Below are positions 4,673 to 12,400 of a stretch of 52,804 nt of DNA, in pieces; position 1 is the stretch's first letter, and each line of letters starts with the position of its first letter. Source of the stretch: a virus; IMG/VR virus record IMGVR_UViG_3300030098_003801, positions 1-52,804 of that record; one strand, given 5' to 3'. A program made the translations under genes and the position numbers. The notes below the pieces were generated by a model. That model worked only from the letters and a program-made list of their open reading frames with translations. It searched no databases and was not told where the DNA came from.

Positions 4673-5299
4673 ATGGAAGACTCAAAGTACAACGACGGAG
4701 GCATGAACCTCACCCGCGAGAGCGGGTGGGACATGACCCCGCAGGCATCCAAGTTCTTGCACGACCTGCTTCATGGCAGGCACGACGCATCTCTTGTGCG
4801 TGGCGGCGCTCGCCCCGGCAGGGAGATCGCTCGGGCGTACATCATCAGGGATAAGCGCACTGAGAATCCAGCGGGCGAAGTGCTCGTCACTCTGGATGTG
4901 TGCGTCGAGTACCAGAAGACGATCGCCCAACGCTTCCGCGGCACGGCGACTCGCGCGAACATCAGGGCCCACTTCGATGTCGAGGCATGGAAGGAGTGGG
5001 AGAACTTCAGCGACCCCTGCGAGCCCACCTTTGAGCTTGGCAGGTTGTGCGAGGAGGACCAGCTTACGGCGCTCACCGTGTTTGGAGTCAAGGAGGTACA
5101 CGCCTCTCTCTTCTTCGCCGAGGAGATGCCGAGGGGCAGCACGCGCTACGAGGTTCACGCTCGTCACGTTGACGGCGCCTTCCGTTTCTTCTTCAGCTAC
5201 GCGCACAACCAGCCAGCACCGGGCAAGCCAGTCGTGCCCCAAGTTCCAATCCCAACCCCCGTCGCCGTTGTTTCTGATGACGACGACCTGCCGTTCTAG
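4673..5299 (+). CDS. Early protein with SSB-like C-terminal tail, 208 aa
   Basis: The ATG at 4673 follows AAGGAGGACGAC; an in-frame upstream ATG at 4643 lies inside the preceding gene. The protein begins MEDSKYNDGGMNLTRESGWD. Residues 40-170 read as a beta-rich domain (EVLVTLDVCVEYQ, ASLFFAEEMP, FRFFFSYAH). A Pro-rich linker then ends in DDDDLPF, almost the canonical SSB tail. It may be a ssDNA-binding or replication-accessory protein; the core domain is not one I recognise. Confidence 0.65.
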   Translation: MEDSKYNDGGMNLTRESGWDMTPQASKFLHDLLHGRHDASLVRGGARPGREIARAYIIRDKRTENPAGEVLVTLDVCVEYQKTIAQRFRGTATRANIRAHFDVEAWKEWENFSDPCEPTFELGRLCEEDQLTALTVFGVKEVHASLFFAEEMPRGSTRYEVHARHVDGAFRFFFSYAHNQPAPGKPVVPQVPIPTPVAVVSDDDDLPF

Positions 5300-5307
5300 G
5301 AGGACGC

Positions 5308-5490
5308 ATGCTTACCGATGATCAGAGTGAGAAACTGGAGCGCGTCAGTCGCATGCTTTACGAAGTGTGCGAGGCGCTCCCCGATGTCAACCCCGCCGAA
5401 GTGGAGAAGGCTTTGGACCATGCGCACAGTGTGCTGCATGACATGCTGACCACTGACGCCATCGAGAGCACGAGGGAGGTGACGGCATGA
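5308..5490 (+). CDS. Small helical protein, 60 aa
   Basis: The ATG at 5308 follows TAGGAGGACGC. It begins MLTDDQSEKLERVSRMLYEV and is predicted to be entirely helical and acidic. No family recognised. It overlaps the next gene by ATGA. Confidence 0.6.
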   Translation: MLTDDQSEKLERVSRMLYEVCEALPDVNPAEVEKALDHAHSVLHDMLTTDAIESTREVTA

Positions 5491-5594
5491 TCTACCTCAC
5501 GGGCTTTGACTACATGCTCATGCTCACCGCCTGCTATTTCGGCGGCATGGGTGCAGTTCTTTTGATGCAAGCGCAGGAGAAAAGGGGGCGATAA
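5487..5594 (+). CDS. Small membrane protein, 35 aa
   Basis: A short gene supported by the ATGA overlap and by GGGAGGTGACGGC upstream. The peptide has one hydrophobic helix (YMLMLTACYFGGMGAVLLM) followed by a basic tail (EKRGR), the topology of a one-pass inner-membrane peptide. Function unknown. Confidence 0.58.
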   Translation: MIYLTGFDYMLMLTACYFGGMGAVLLMQAQEKRGR

Positions 5595-5698
5595 GAAAAC
5601 AAGAAAGTTTGTTGCGCATCTGCGCGCCCCTAAATACAGGGGTCATGATGGCGGAGGGAGCGGCCACAACGGTTCCCAACCACACTTGAGAGGACAGT
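5595..5698 (+). promoter_or_regulatory. Leader region before the DUF932 gene
   Basis: This 104-nt gap carries three possible hairpins: GCGC-ATCT-GCGC (5614-5625), CCCCT with AGGGG around AAATAC (5627-5642), and GGTT-CCC-AACC (5671-5681). The base after the second hairpin starts GTC, as in the ribozymes, but no CTGANGA or GAAA core follows, so it is not a hammerhead. GAGAGGACAG is the ribosome site. A promoter is likely somewhere here, but none is clear. Confidence 0.4.
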
Positions 5699-6670
5699 AT
5701 GTTTGACACTATTGACTACAACCACGAAGCCCCGGCACTCACTCTCGGCACCAAGGTTCCGACCGAGTCCGAGAACATTGTCGAGGCGCTCCTGTCTGCG
5801 GACATCCCATTCGACGCGCCCGTCAAGGTGCCGATGGCTTCCGTCCTACCCGACGGTGGCGTCCGGGTGATCCCCGACAGGTACAACCTGATGGATAGTC
5901 GCGGCCGCATCGTCGGTGAGAACGTGACCGACCGCTACACTCCCATCGGGTTCGGTGAGATGTTCGGAGTGGTGGACCACCTGCTGCACCAAGGCTTCTC
6001 CATTGACAGGGTGATCGACTTCAACGGGCGCCGGCTCTTCGTCAGCGTGGAGTTGACGCAGTACCAGTTTGACGTGACCGGGGACGGCGACCTCGTCACC
6101 CCGCACGCTTGGATCAGGGGCTCGCATGACAGTAGCTCTTCCACCGAGGTGTTCATCGCCCTCGGCCGTGGCTACTGCACGAACCAACTGGTCGCAACAA
6201 AGCAGATGGTCAAGCGAATGGGCCTGCCGCACATCTCCGTGCGCCACACACGCAGCGCGCCCGACCGCCTGCGGATGGCGGCGGAGTTGTTCTCCAACTG
6301 CGAGCGGATGATCATGAGCCAGAAGGAGATCATGCAGCGCTTCGCGGCCACCCCTTTCAGCGCCACCGCCTTCGCTGACTTGGTGGACAACCTGATCCCG
6401 CTGCCGGAGGAGCCACTTGAGGGTGAGTCCACCCGCGGCTACACGATGGCGGAGAACCGACGCGGCCTGCTCTTCGACCTGTACGAGTATGGGCGTGGCG
6501 CCCACTCTGGACGCGGCACCAAGTGGCAGGCGCTCAACGCTGTCACCGAGTACACCACCCACCACATCGCAACGCGCGGTGGGGACCGCGAGGAGAAGCT
6601 GTTCCTCGGCAGCATCGAAGGACCTGCCGCGAAACTCAACGAGCGGGCGATGGAGCTACTCAACGCATAG
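5699..6670 (+). CDS. DUF932 family protein, 323 aa
   Basis: The ATG at 5699 follows GAGAGGACAGT. The protein begins MFDTIDYNHEAPALTLGTKV and shows the DUF932 phage/plasmid pattern: DRYTPIGFGEMFGVVDHLL, then GRRLFVSVEL, then GSHDSSSSTEVFIALGR with GYCTNQL, then SVRHT. The family occurs widely in phages and plasmids and its function is not established. It is the last gene before an intrinsic terminator, suggesting its own transcription unit expressed at a high level. Confidence 0.85.
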   Translation: MFDTIDYNHEAPALTLGTKVPTESENIVEALLSADIPFDAPVKVPMASVLPDGGVRVIPDRYNLMDSRGRIVGENVTDRYTPIGFGEMFGVVDHLLHQGFSIDRVIDFNGRRLFVSVELTQYQFDVTGDGDLVTPHAWIRGSHDSSSSTEVFIALGRGYCTNQLVATKQMVKRMGLPHISVRHTRSAPDRLRMAAELFSNCERMIMSQKEIMQRFAATPFSATAFADLVDNLIPLPEEPLEGESTRGYTMAENRRGLLFDLYEYGRGAHSGRGTKWQALNAVTEYTTHHIATRGGDREEKLFLGSIEGPAAKLNERAMELLNA

Positions 6671-6677
6671 GACTTGA

Positions 6678-6703
6678 GGCCCCCTTCGGGGGGCCGCTTT
6701 CTT
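6678..6703 (+). terminator. Intrinsic terminator with UUCG loop
   Basis: GGCCCCC (6678-6684) pairs with GGGGGCC (6689-6695) around TTCG and is followed by GCTTTCTT. The stop codon is 7 nt upstream. It has the same form as the 3' hairpins at 728, 1037, 1481 and 2344 but, unlike them, is followed by a T-rich run instead of a ribozyme. Confidence 0.7.
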
Positions 6704-6714
6704 GGGAGGGAAGC

Positions 6715-6972
6715 ATGGGTGCGCATGACGAAGAGTACATCGAGAGGTTCCAAACTCGAGGCAGGAGGAAGGCGGTGCCTATCTATGAATACAAGTGCGA
6801 TGGTTGCGGGGATGTCTTCGAGGTGTTCGTCTCGATGGGTTGCCGGGACAAGCAGACGTGTCCTAACTGCGGGCACAAGGACTCGACGAAGATGGTGTCC
6901 GGCGGCTCGTTCGTTCTGAAGGGCGGCGGCTGGTACAAGGATGGGTACAGCAAGGGAGGAAGTGATGAGTGA
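6715..6972 (+). CDS. FmdB-type zinc ribbon protein, 85 aa
   Basis: The ATG at 6715 follows GGGAGGGAAGC. The FmdB-like unit starts about residue 22 with PIYEYKCDGCGDVFEVFVSM and continues with CPNCGHKDSTKM, giving a CxxC...CxxC zinc ribbon. It then has a Gly-rich basic tail (GGGWYKDGYSKGG). FmdB-type ribbons are found in phage and bacterial small proteins of mostly unknown role. A second member lies at 37612-38028. It overlaps the next gene by 8 nt. Confidence 0.75.
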   Translation: MGAHDEEYIERFQTRGRRKAVPIYEYKCDGCGDVFEVFVSMGCRDKQTCPNCGHKDSTKMVSGGSFVLKGGGWYKDGYSKGGSDE

Positions 6973-7153
6973 CGATGGGCTCTGCGGCACATGCGGTGAA
7001 TCAATCTTGGCGTGGCAAGAGATGTGTACTGACAAGTCAGGGGTTCGACACCACCCGAAGTGCCTGACCGGCAAGAGCGGGTTCATGCTGACAAAGGCCG
7101 AGCGGGAGCAGTGGCTACGAACACCCCACCATGAGGAAGACGATGCCTCGTAA
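6965..7153 (+). CDS. Small zinc-binding-like protein, 62 aa
   Basis: The ATG at 6965 follows GGAGGAAGTG inside the previous gene. It carries CGTCGE near the N-terminus, then a second cluster HHPKC, so one zinc site (CxxC...HxxxC) is plausible. The tail is acidic (HHEEDDAS). No named family. Confidence 0.62.
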   Translation: MSDDGLCGTCGESILAWQEMCTDKSGVRHHPKCLTGKSGFMLTKAEREQWLRTPHHEEDDAS

Positions 7154-7331
7154 GGAGCCGACGTGCTCCGACTGTTTGAACAAGGGCTACCTGTCCATCC
7201 TCGGCAGGCGGCATGAAGATGAGAGGAAGATCGTGCCATGCACATGCAGGCACGGGCGCCGCTTCCTTCGGATGTGGCGAGTGGAGTTGAGAAACCTAAG
7301 AGGCCTTGAGGGGCCGGGAGAAGAAGAATGA
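7143..7331 (+). CDS. Small zinc ribbon protein, 62 aa
   Basis: The ATG at 7143 is preferred to one at 7131 because GAGGAAGACG is spaced correctly for it. The protein has CSDC near residue 8 and CTC near residue 33 within a basic middle (RHGRRFLRMWRVELRNLR). This suggests a zinc ribbon with nucleic-acid contacts. It overlaps both neighbours. Confidence 0.6.
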   Translation: MPRKEPTCSDCLNKGYLSILGRRHEDERKIVPCTCRHGRRFLRMWRVELRNLRGLEGPGEEE

Positions 7332-7654
7332 AGTTCTATGCAGTAACTTGGGAAAAGCAGGAAGATGAGGACCGTGGCGAGTGGGGACCGAGGGGTCCGC
7401 GCATCCGCTTCTTTGAGTTCAGTGACCCGGCCATGAAGTTCATGGAGGGCCTCGCCTGCGGGGCTGACCCCAAGGGGACCGAGGTGGGCCACTACCTGTG
7501 CGAGTACGAGGTGCCCGACGAGGACTTGACTCGGGCCAACATCATCAAGATGTTGAATGACGCCGCTCGTCAGACCTGCGACGGTGACCTCAATACCATC
7601 CAAGATGGGTACGACGTGCCGATGGCTTCCATCATTGAGGGCATCCAATCATGA
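7328..7654 (+). CDS. Protein of unknown function, 108 aa
   Basis: The ATG overlaps the previous stop (ATGA). It begins MKFYAVTWEKQEDEDRGEWG and looks like a small alpha/beta domain (YLCEYEVPDEDLTRANIIKM). No family recognised. It overlaps the zinc ribbon gene downstream by ATGA. Confidence 0.65.
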   Translation: MKFYAVTWEKQEDEDRGEWGPRGPRIRFFEFSDPAMKFMEGLACGADPKGTEVGHYLCEYEVPDEDLTRANIIKMLNDAARQTCDGDLNTIQDGYDVPMASIIEGIQS

Positions 7655-7887
7655 GGTGTCCCGTATGCGGTTCGTCGAAGAACAAGGTTGTGGACTCTGT
7701 CAAGACCTACACCCGCAGCGCCGGCAAGAAGGGTTACATCTTGAGCCGGCTCGTGACCTCTCTTCGGATGGCAGACACGGGTGAGCTAGCTCGCAAGGGT
7801 GGCGTCGGGAGGCGTCGCCACTGCGAGCACTGCTCATCCTCCTTCATCACGCACGAAGAGGTTGCGCAGATCATGAGGACAAAATGA
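7651..7887 (+). CDS. NrdR-like zinc ribbon protein, 78 aa
   Basis: It starts MRCPVCGSSKNKVVDSVKTY and later has RRRHCEHCSSSFITHEE, matching the N-terminal zinc ribbon of the ribonucleotide reductase repressor NrdR (MRCPxC...DSR...RRRECxxCxxRFTTxE). It differs by an insertion of about 25 residues between the two halves and by lacking the ATP-cone domain. It could bind DNA as a regulator. The call as NrdR-like ribbon is firm; the role is not. Confidence 0.72.
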   Translation: MRCPVCGSSKNKVVDSVKTYTRSAGKKGYILSRLVTSLRMADTGELARKGGVGRRRHCEHCSSSFITHEEVAQIMRTK

Positions 7888-8126
7888 AAGTTGTAGATAG
7901 CCCCGGCATGCTTGAGCACCACACGATAGATGGGGTCATGGCCTCCATCTCTCTCGAACTAGAAGAGCCCCCGGACGCGGTAGATGCAGTGATGTACGCG
8001 ATCATGGGTGACATGTTCAACTTGACGATCACGATCCAAGACGGGGTCGTGGACGTGGAAGGCCACAAGAGAGACATCTGGTCATGGCTGTCGTTCTCTG
8101 CTTGGTGGTCTCTCGGTGAACCATGA
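7884..8126 (+). CDS. Small acidic protein of unknown function, 80 aa
   Basis: The ATG overlaps the previous stop by 4 nt. It begins MKVVDSPGMLEHHTIDGVMA, is acidic and ends with an aromatic stretch (WSWLSFSAWWSLGEP). No motif recognised. It overlaps the helicase gene by ATGA, so it may be co-expressed with it stoichiometrically. Confidence 0.62.
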   Translation: MKVVDSPGMLEHHTIDGVMASISLELEEPPDAVDAVMYAIMGDMFNLTITIQDGVVDVEGHKRDIWSWLSFSAWWSLGEP

Positions 8127-9565
8127 GGCTGCATCAGTGGGTGCTCGACGGGTTCCTCACCGAGTACCAGAACGAGGGCTGGGACTTTATGTTCCAGAGG
8201 GACGCCATCCTGTGGTGGGCCTGCGGCTCGGGTAAGACGCTGGCTGCATTGTTGTGGGCCTCGTCACAGGGTGAGCCCGGCAAGACGCTGGTGATCACGC
8301 GCGCCCCTGCTCGCCGCCAGTGGCAGCGGGAGGTGTCGCACTACACTACAGGCCACGCCGTCGTGGGTGAGGGCAGGACGCCCATGCCCCTCGAAGAGAT
8401 GCGTGATGCTGACATCCTGATCCTCTCGTGGGAAACCATGCCCTACTGGATCGATGCGGTGGAGGCGTGGCGCCGGACAGCGGGCCGTCTCTACGTAGTG
8501 TTTGACGAGCTACACAAGGGCAAGGCGTGGAAGCGGAAGAAGAAGTACCTCGGCCGTGACGGCAACGTGAAGTACCGCTCGGCGGAGAACCGCGCGGCGG
8601 CTGCCTGCGAGATCTCACGCATGGCGCACCGGCGCCTTGGCTTGACCGCGACCCTGATCAGGGATAGGGTCGGCGACCTGTGGGGTCAGGCTGACTTGGT
8701 ATCCCCTAACTTTCTAGGTTCTAACTGGGATTTCGTCCACCGCTACTGCGATGCCAAGCCCGGTAAGTTCGGCGGGCTCGACGTGTCCGGCCGCTCGAAT
8801 GAGGCGGAGTTGAAAGAGAAGCTAGCAAGAATAGTTCATGTGGTCTCGCGCGAGGAGATGGCGCGGAAGCTGCCCCCGAAGAGGCGTCAGCTTGTGTACC
8901 TCTCCAAGACAGATCAGGTTCGCCCCGCCGGGTTCGCTGCGGAGATGAAGAGGGCGGCGCGCAATGGAGCGCAGGCGCTCTTCGAGATGAGACTCTTGGA
9001 GGCGGCCAGCCGCAAGCGAAACTGGATCGCGGAGACTGTGTCCGATGCGGTGGGCGCAGGACAAAAGGTCTGCGTCTTCACCGGGCGACGCAAGGACTGC
9101 GAGGCTCTGGCCAAGTTGATCGGGAAGAAGGTCAAGGACGCTCCGCTCTGGACAGGGCACGGCGGTGACAGCACCCAGTACCGTGACGGCATCGTCGCCG
9201 AGTACGCAGCGCACGAAGGGGCGGCGGCATTCGTCGGCACCACCGATGCGTTCGGTGAGGCTATCGACGGCTTGCAGAATACGGACCTCGTGATCTTCGG
9301 GCTGCTACCTTGGACGCCGGGACAGATCACACAGGCGGAGGGGCGCTTCAGCAGGCACGGGTCGAAGCGGTCGGTACTGATCATGTACACTGTAGCGCAG
9401 GGCACGGTGGACGAACACGTCGCGGACGTACTACTGACCAAGCTCCAAGCGGTGGAGGCCGTGCTGGACGACAAGGAGTCCGGCGATGTGGCCAGCACCC
9501 TAGCTGGAGATCAAGACGAAGATTCGATCATCGCTTCTATACTCGCTGCCAGTGCGGGTTTATAA
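8123..9565 (+). CDS. SNF2-like superfamily 2 helicase, 480 aa
   Basis: The helicase motifs are in order: Walker A CGSGKT (34-39), motif Ia VITRAPARRQW, Walker B DELH (128-131), motif III LTAT (174-177), motif V GEAIDGLQN and motif VI QAEGRFSRHGS near residues 400-412. The arrangement, with DELH and QAEGRFSR, is that of phage SNF2-type DNA translocases. It probably remodels DNA during replication or recombination. It overlaps the upstream gene and ends before a new leader, so it closes this operon. Confidence 0.88.
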   Translation: MRLHQWVLDGFLTEYQNEGWDFMFQRDAILWWACGSGKTLAALLWASSQGEPGKTLVITRAPARRQWQREVSHYTTGHAVVGEGRTPMPLEEMRDADILILSWETMPYWIDAVEAWRRTAGRLYVVFDELHKGKAWKRKKKYLGRDGNVKYRSAENRAAAACEISRMAHRRLGLTATLIRDRVGDLWGQADLVSPNFLGSNWDFVHRYCDAKPGKFGGLDVSGRSNEAELKEKLARIVHVVSREEMARKLPPKRRQLVYLSKTDQVRPAGFAAEMKRAARNGAQALFEMRLLEAASRKRNWIAETVSDAVGAGQKVCVFTGRRKDCEALAKLIGKKVKDAPLWTGHGGDSTQYRDGIVAEYAAHEGAAAFVGTTDAFGEAIDGLQNTDLVIFGLLPWTPGQITQAEGRFSRHGSKRSVLIMYTVAQGTVDEHVADVLLTKLQAVEAVLDDKESGDVASTLAGDQDEDSIIASILAASAGL

Positions 9566-9579
9566 GTTTTTACATCTGG

Positions 9580-9625
9580 TTGACAACTGACCTGTTAAGC
9601 TATTCAAGTCAGCAACCAAACTGAC
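9580..9625 (+). promoter_or_regulatory. Possible promoter and leader hairpin (copy C)
   Basis: TTGACA at 9580-9585 is a perfect -35 hexamer, but the best -10 candidate (TATTCA at 9601) is only 15 nt away. GTCAG (9608-9612) pairs with CTGAC (9621-9625) around CAACCAAA, resembling the leader hairpins at 3816 and 4375. CTGAC at 9587-9591 can also pair with the same GTCAG. The next ATG is at 9644. Confidence 0.4.
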
Positions 9626-9643
9626 GCAACCATTGGAGAACAC

Positions 9644-10261
9644 ATGTCATACTGGGACTCTTCTTTTTCTCGTTACGGCGAACGCGGGCGGCGGCCCGAG
9701 GTTGGCAGCAAGTGGACGTACACGCTGACCGACCAAGTGAGCGGCAAGCCCTGCTCTCGGCAAATCGTCCTCACCTACGTGCCCGAGTCTAACGGCAGGC
9801 TCCGCTTCGATTACGTGAAGAGCCGCAAGGGCGCACCTGACTGGGGCACCATCTCCCTGATGAGTTGGTGTAGGCGGCGAGTCCGTGGACTCATCAAGCC
9901 CGTGCGCGCCAAGACCTCGCCCAAAGAGCGTGGCCCCCGCAAGCCAACGAAGGGGCAGATGATTCAGTTTTGCCGCGATGCGGTGTGGGAGAAAATGGGC
10001 AGCGGCCCTTGGTCCTTTGAGTTCGCGGCCTACCGGGACGAGGCTCACAATCAGGACGCGGCGGTCGCTGGCGGATACAATGACTCAATCGCGAGCGACA
10101 TCCTTGAGTGGTCTTCTCTTCGGGAGTACGTCGCTCCGGGCCGGGTCATCGACGTGTTCATCTACAGGCGGTATGGTCAGTACGAGCGGCAGTTGTGGGA
10201 CCACTGTCTCATCACCCTGCCAACAGAGCGGGCCGCCTACGAAGCGGGAGGTGCAGCATGA
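9644..10261 (+). CDS. Protein of unknown function, 205 aa
   Basis: The ATG at 9644 follows TTGGAGAACAC. The protein begins MSYWDSSFSRYGERGRRPEV. It has a basic middle (residues 75-105, with KTSPKERGPRKPTKGQM) and a C-terminal alpha/beta part (DVFIYRRYGQYERQLWDHC). The basic segment suggests nucleic-acid contact. No family recognised. The C-terminal AGGAA is set by the overlapping ribosome site of the next gene. Confidence 0.65.
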   Translation: MSYWDSSFSRYGERGRRPEVGSKWTYTLTDQVSGKPCSRQIVLTYVPESNGRLRFDYVKSRKGAPDWGTISLMSWCRRRVRGLIKPVRAKTSPKERGPRKPTKGQMIQFCRDAVWEKMGSGPWSFEFAAYRDEAHNQDAAVAGGYNDSIASDILEWSSLREYVAPGRVIDVFIYRRYGQYERQLWDHCLITLPTERAAYEAGGAA

Positions 10262-10467
10262 CACTCGAAGAACGCATCGCAGAAGTGAAGAGGCTTCTGC
10301 AACCGATGGACATCCCGCTGTTCCGTCGAGACGTGAGCCGCCCCGCCAACGTGCGCTGGCTGATCCGAAACCTCGCCGCCCGCAACAACAAGCGGGTTGC
10401 GTTCAAGGCCGTCGTTCGCGAACTGGTTCTGTTGGACAAAGCCTTTCGCATGTGGGGGGAGGTATGA
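10258..10467 (+). CDS. Small basic helical protein, 69 aa
   Basis: The ATG overlaps the previous stop and GGAGGTGCAGC precedes it. It begins MTLEERIAEVKRLLQPMDIP and is helical and basic. A helix-turn-helix-like fold is possible but not demonstrable by eye. It overlaps the next gene by ATGA. Confidence 0.62.
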   Translation: MTLEERIAEVKRLLQPMDIPLFRRDVSRPANVRWLIRNLAARNNKRVAFKAVVRELVLLDKAFRMWGEV

Positions 10468-10646
10468 GACTCGCAGACTTCTGGGCCGAGTGCCACTACT
10501 GCGGAGAGTTCATTGAGTACGATCAGGACCGCTCATCACCACTGGAGCCCGAGTGCCCCACCTGCGAGGGGCCCGGCTCGTACTCCGTGGTCGGCAAGGA
10601 CGGGAAGCCGGAGCCGATGGAGGACGCATGCAGTACAGCTACTTAG
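10464..10646 (+). CDS. Small zinc ribbon protein, 60 aa
   Basis: The ATG at 10464 follows GGGGAGGT. The protein has CHYCGEF near residue 10 and CPTCEGPG near residue 32, a standard CxxC...CxxC zinc ribbon, and an acidic C-terminus. It overlaps the nuclease gene by 19 nt, which couples the two. Confidence 0.68.
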   Translation: MRLADFWAECHYCGEFIEYDQDRSSPLEPECPTCEGPGSYSVVGKDGKPEPMEDACSTAT

Positions 10647-11464
10647 ACACGGGTCCCTCTCGTGCAGGCTGGCATCGTCTGGCCAACGTGCTTCGGTGCC
10701 CCCGCCACTACGCCTTCAACAAGGAGCGGGAGCTTCCCCCCACGGACGCGCTCGTGCGCGGCACGCTGATGCACGTCGCCCTTGCCCACCACTACGCCAA
10801 CATCCAGTGCGCGCAGCAGGACGAGGAGCCCTCGTACCTCACCCCCGAGAACGCGGTGGCCCACTGCGTGGCGCTGGCCGACAGCCCCCTGTACGACAAG
10901 TGGCACGACAGGACCGTCGAGGTCTACCATCAGTACACTGCGATGTATCCTCTGCCGAGTTGGCACATCCTCTCCGTCGAGAAGGAAGTGGAGACGCAGG
11001 TGCTCGACCCGCACATGGACAACACGGAGAGGGCGTATGACTACACGGCGCGCATCGACTTGATCGTGGAGCACCACGACAAGGTGTACTTCGTAGACCA
11101 CAAGACGAGCTTCGCCATCCTTCACCGCACGCACAACAAGTACGCCCTGTCCGGCCAGTTCCTCGGCCAGCAGATGATCGGGCGTGAGATGTACGGTGAC
11201 CAGTTTGGGGGCGTCATCCTGAACCTCATCGGGTGGAACGACAGGAAGCCTGTTTCTTCGTTCAAGCGGAAGGTTCTGCCTTATGCAGAAAAGTCTGTTG
11301 CGCGGTTCCCCGAGACGGTTAGACTTGCCGAGCGGATGATAGGTCAGTTCAGTGGGCGCAGCGCCTTCGACTGGCCGGGGAGTCATCAAGAGCACTCGTG
11401 CCAAACCACGTTCGGTGAGTGCCGTTTCTTTCAGACCTGCAAACGAGGAGGACACTATGAGTAA
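10628..11464 (+). CDS. Cas4/RecB-type PD-(D/E)XK nuclease, 278 aa
   Basis: The ATG at 10628 follows GAGGACGC. Catalytic motifs are visible: RGTLMH (44-49), D144 in ARIDLI, DHK in VDHKTS (157-159) and Q177 in GQFLGQQ. Cysteines at 24, 258, 265 and 271 (RCPRHY; CQT...ECRFFQTCK) match the split four-cysteine Fe-S cluster of Cas4/AddB-type nucleases. The likely role is DNA end processing in recombination or replication, alongside the RecA-fold ATPase and SSB-like protein immediately downstream. Confidence 0.85.
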   Translation: MQYSYLDTGPSRAGWHRLANVLRCPRHYAFNKERELPPTDALVRGTLMHVALAHHYANIQCAQQDEEPSYLTPENAVAHCVALADSPLYDKWHDRTVEVYHQYTAMYPLPSWHILSVEKEVETQVLDPHMDNTERAYDYTARIDLIVEHHDKVYFVDHKTSFAILHRTHNKYALSGQFLGQQMIGREMYGDQFGGVILNLIGWNDRKPVSSFKRKVLPYAEKSVARFPETVRLAERMIGQFSGRSAFDWPGSHQEHSCQTTFGECRFFQTCKRGGHYE

Positions 11465-12386
11465 GACGAAGGGTAAAGACCTGCCGAAGGTGTTCGGCAT
11501 TATCTACGCACCGCCCAAGAAGGGGAAGACGCTTGGCCTGATCAAGTCATTCCCCAACGCGCTGGTGGTCACGTCGGTGGGGGGAACATCCTGCTGCGAC
11601 TACATCGGGCACGAGCCTGACACATGGGAGCTTTCGCCCGGCGTCACCGTGGACAAGATCACCGATGTCGTTCATCGCGCATCGAAGAAGTACGACGCGA
11701 TCATCATCGACGACTTCAGCCTGATCGCCGATGCGGAACTGATTCACATCCAGAGCAACCCGCGCAACGCTGGCTTCAAGGCATTCGATGTTTTGATCAA
11801 GACCATGTACAAGCTGCGCGACGGGGTGCGGAACGCGGACTGCCACACCTTCCTCGTCATGCACGAGACGCCGCCGCGCGAAGTCACCCGCGACAACAAG
11901 ACTGTGTTCATCCCCGGACACCCATCGATTACCGGCTGGAAACTGCCCGAGAAAATCCCGGCGATGTCTGACTTTGTGGTCCGCATCAAGTACGACAAGG
12001 ACGCCATCAGCAACTGGCCTTACGTCTACCAGTCCGCCCCCGACCCAAACTTCATCACGGGCAGTCGGCTCTCGATGATGCCCGCCTTCTCTCCCACCAA
12101 CATCAGGGAGATCATGATTGCGACAGGCTATGACCTGCCCCGACCCAAGGGGCTGGAGTGGCTCGACGAGTTGGCCGAGAAGGTTTGTCAGGGGATCATC
12201 AAGGCGGAGGCGAAGGACCGCCGGTCGGTTAAGAAGTGGTTGCAGGCCAACGGGCCTAGCATCTCAACCAAGTACGAGGACAAAGATCCAAGACACGTTC
12301 GCTGGGCAGTCAGCGACGGCATTGATAGGGCGGCACTCCGTCGCCACAAGACCAACCTGTTGGACGATTTTTTCGCCAACTTTTAG
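11457..12386 (+). CDS. RecA-fold ATPase, Sak4-like, 309 aa
   Basis: The ATG at 11457 follows CGAGGAGGACACT. A P-loop YAPPKKGKT lies at residues 17-25 and a Walker B AIIIDDFSL at 81-90, followed by a RecA-like core. Short phage ATPases of this kind (AAA_24/Sak4-like) assist single-strand annealing or act as recombination mediators. Placement between a Cas4-like nuclease and an SSB-like protein supports a recombination or replication cassette. Assignment to Sak4 rather than another RecA-fold subgroup needs a profile search. Confidence 0.75.
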   Translation: MSKTKGKDLPKVFGIIYAPPKKGKTLGLIKSFPNALVVTSVGGTSCCDYIGHEPDTWELSPGVTVDKITDVVHRASKKYDAIIIDDFSLIADAELIHIQSNPRNAGFKAFDVLIKTMYKLRDGVRNADCHTFLVMHETPPREVTRDNKTVFIPGHPSITGWKLPEKIPAMSDFVVRIKYDKDAISNWPYVYQSAPDPNFITGSRLSMMPAFSPTNIREIMIATGYDLPRPKGLEWLDELAEKVCQGIIKAEAKDRRSVKKWLQANGPSISTKYEDKDPRHVRWAVSDGIDRAALRRHKTNLLDDFFANF

Positions 12387-12400
12387 TAGAGGGAGAAGAC

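Noticed and set aside
5627-5700. Possible fifth hammerhead before the DUF932 gene
   Set aside because: The hairpin and a following GTC resemble the other units, but CTGANGA and GAAA are missing.
10643-11500. Minus-strand frame of 285 residues
   Set aside because: Antisense to the Cas4-like nuclease gene, whose motifs are intact.
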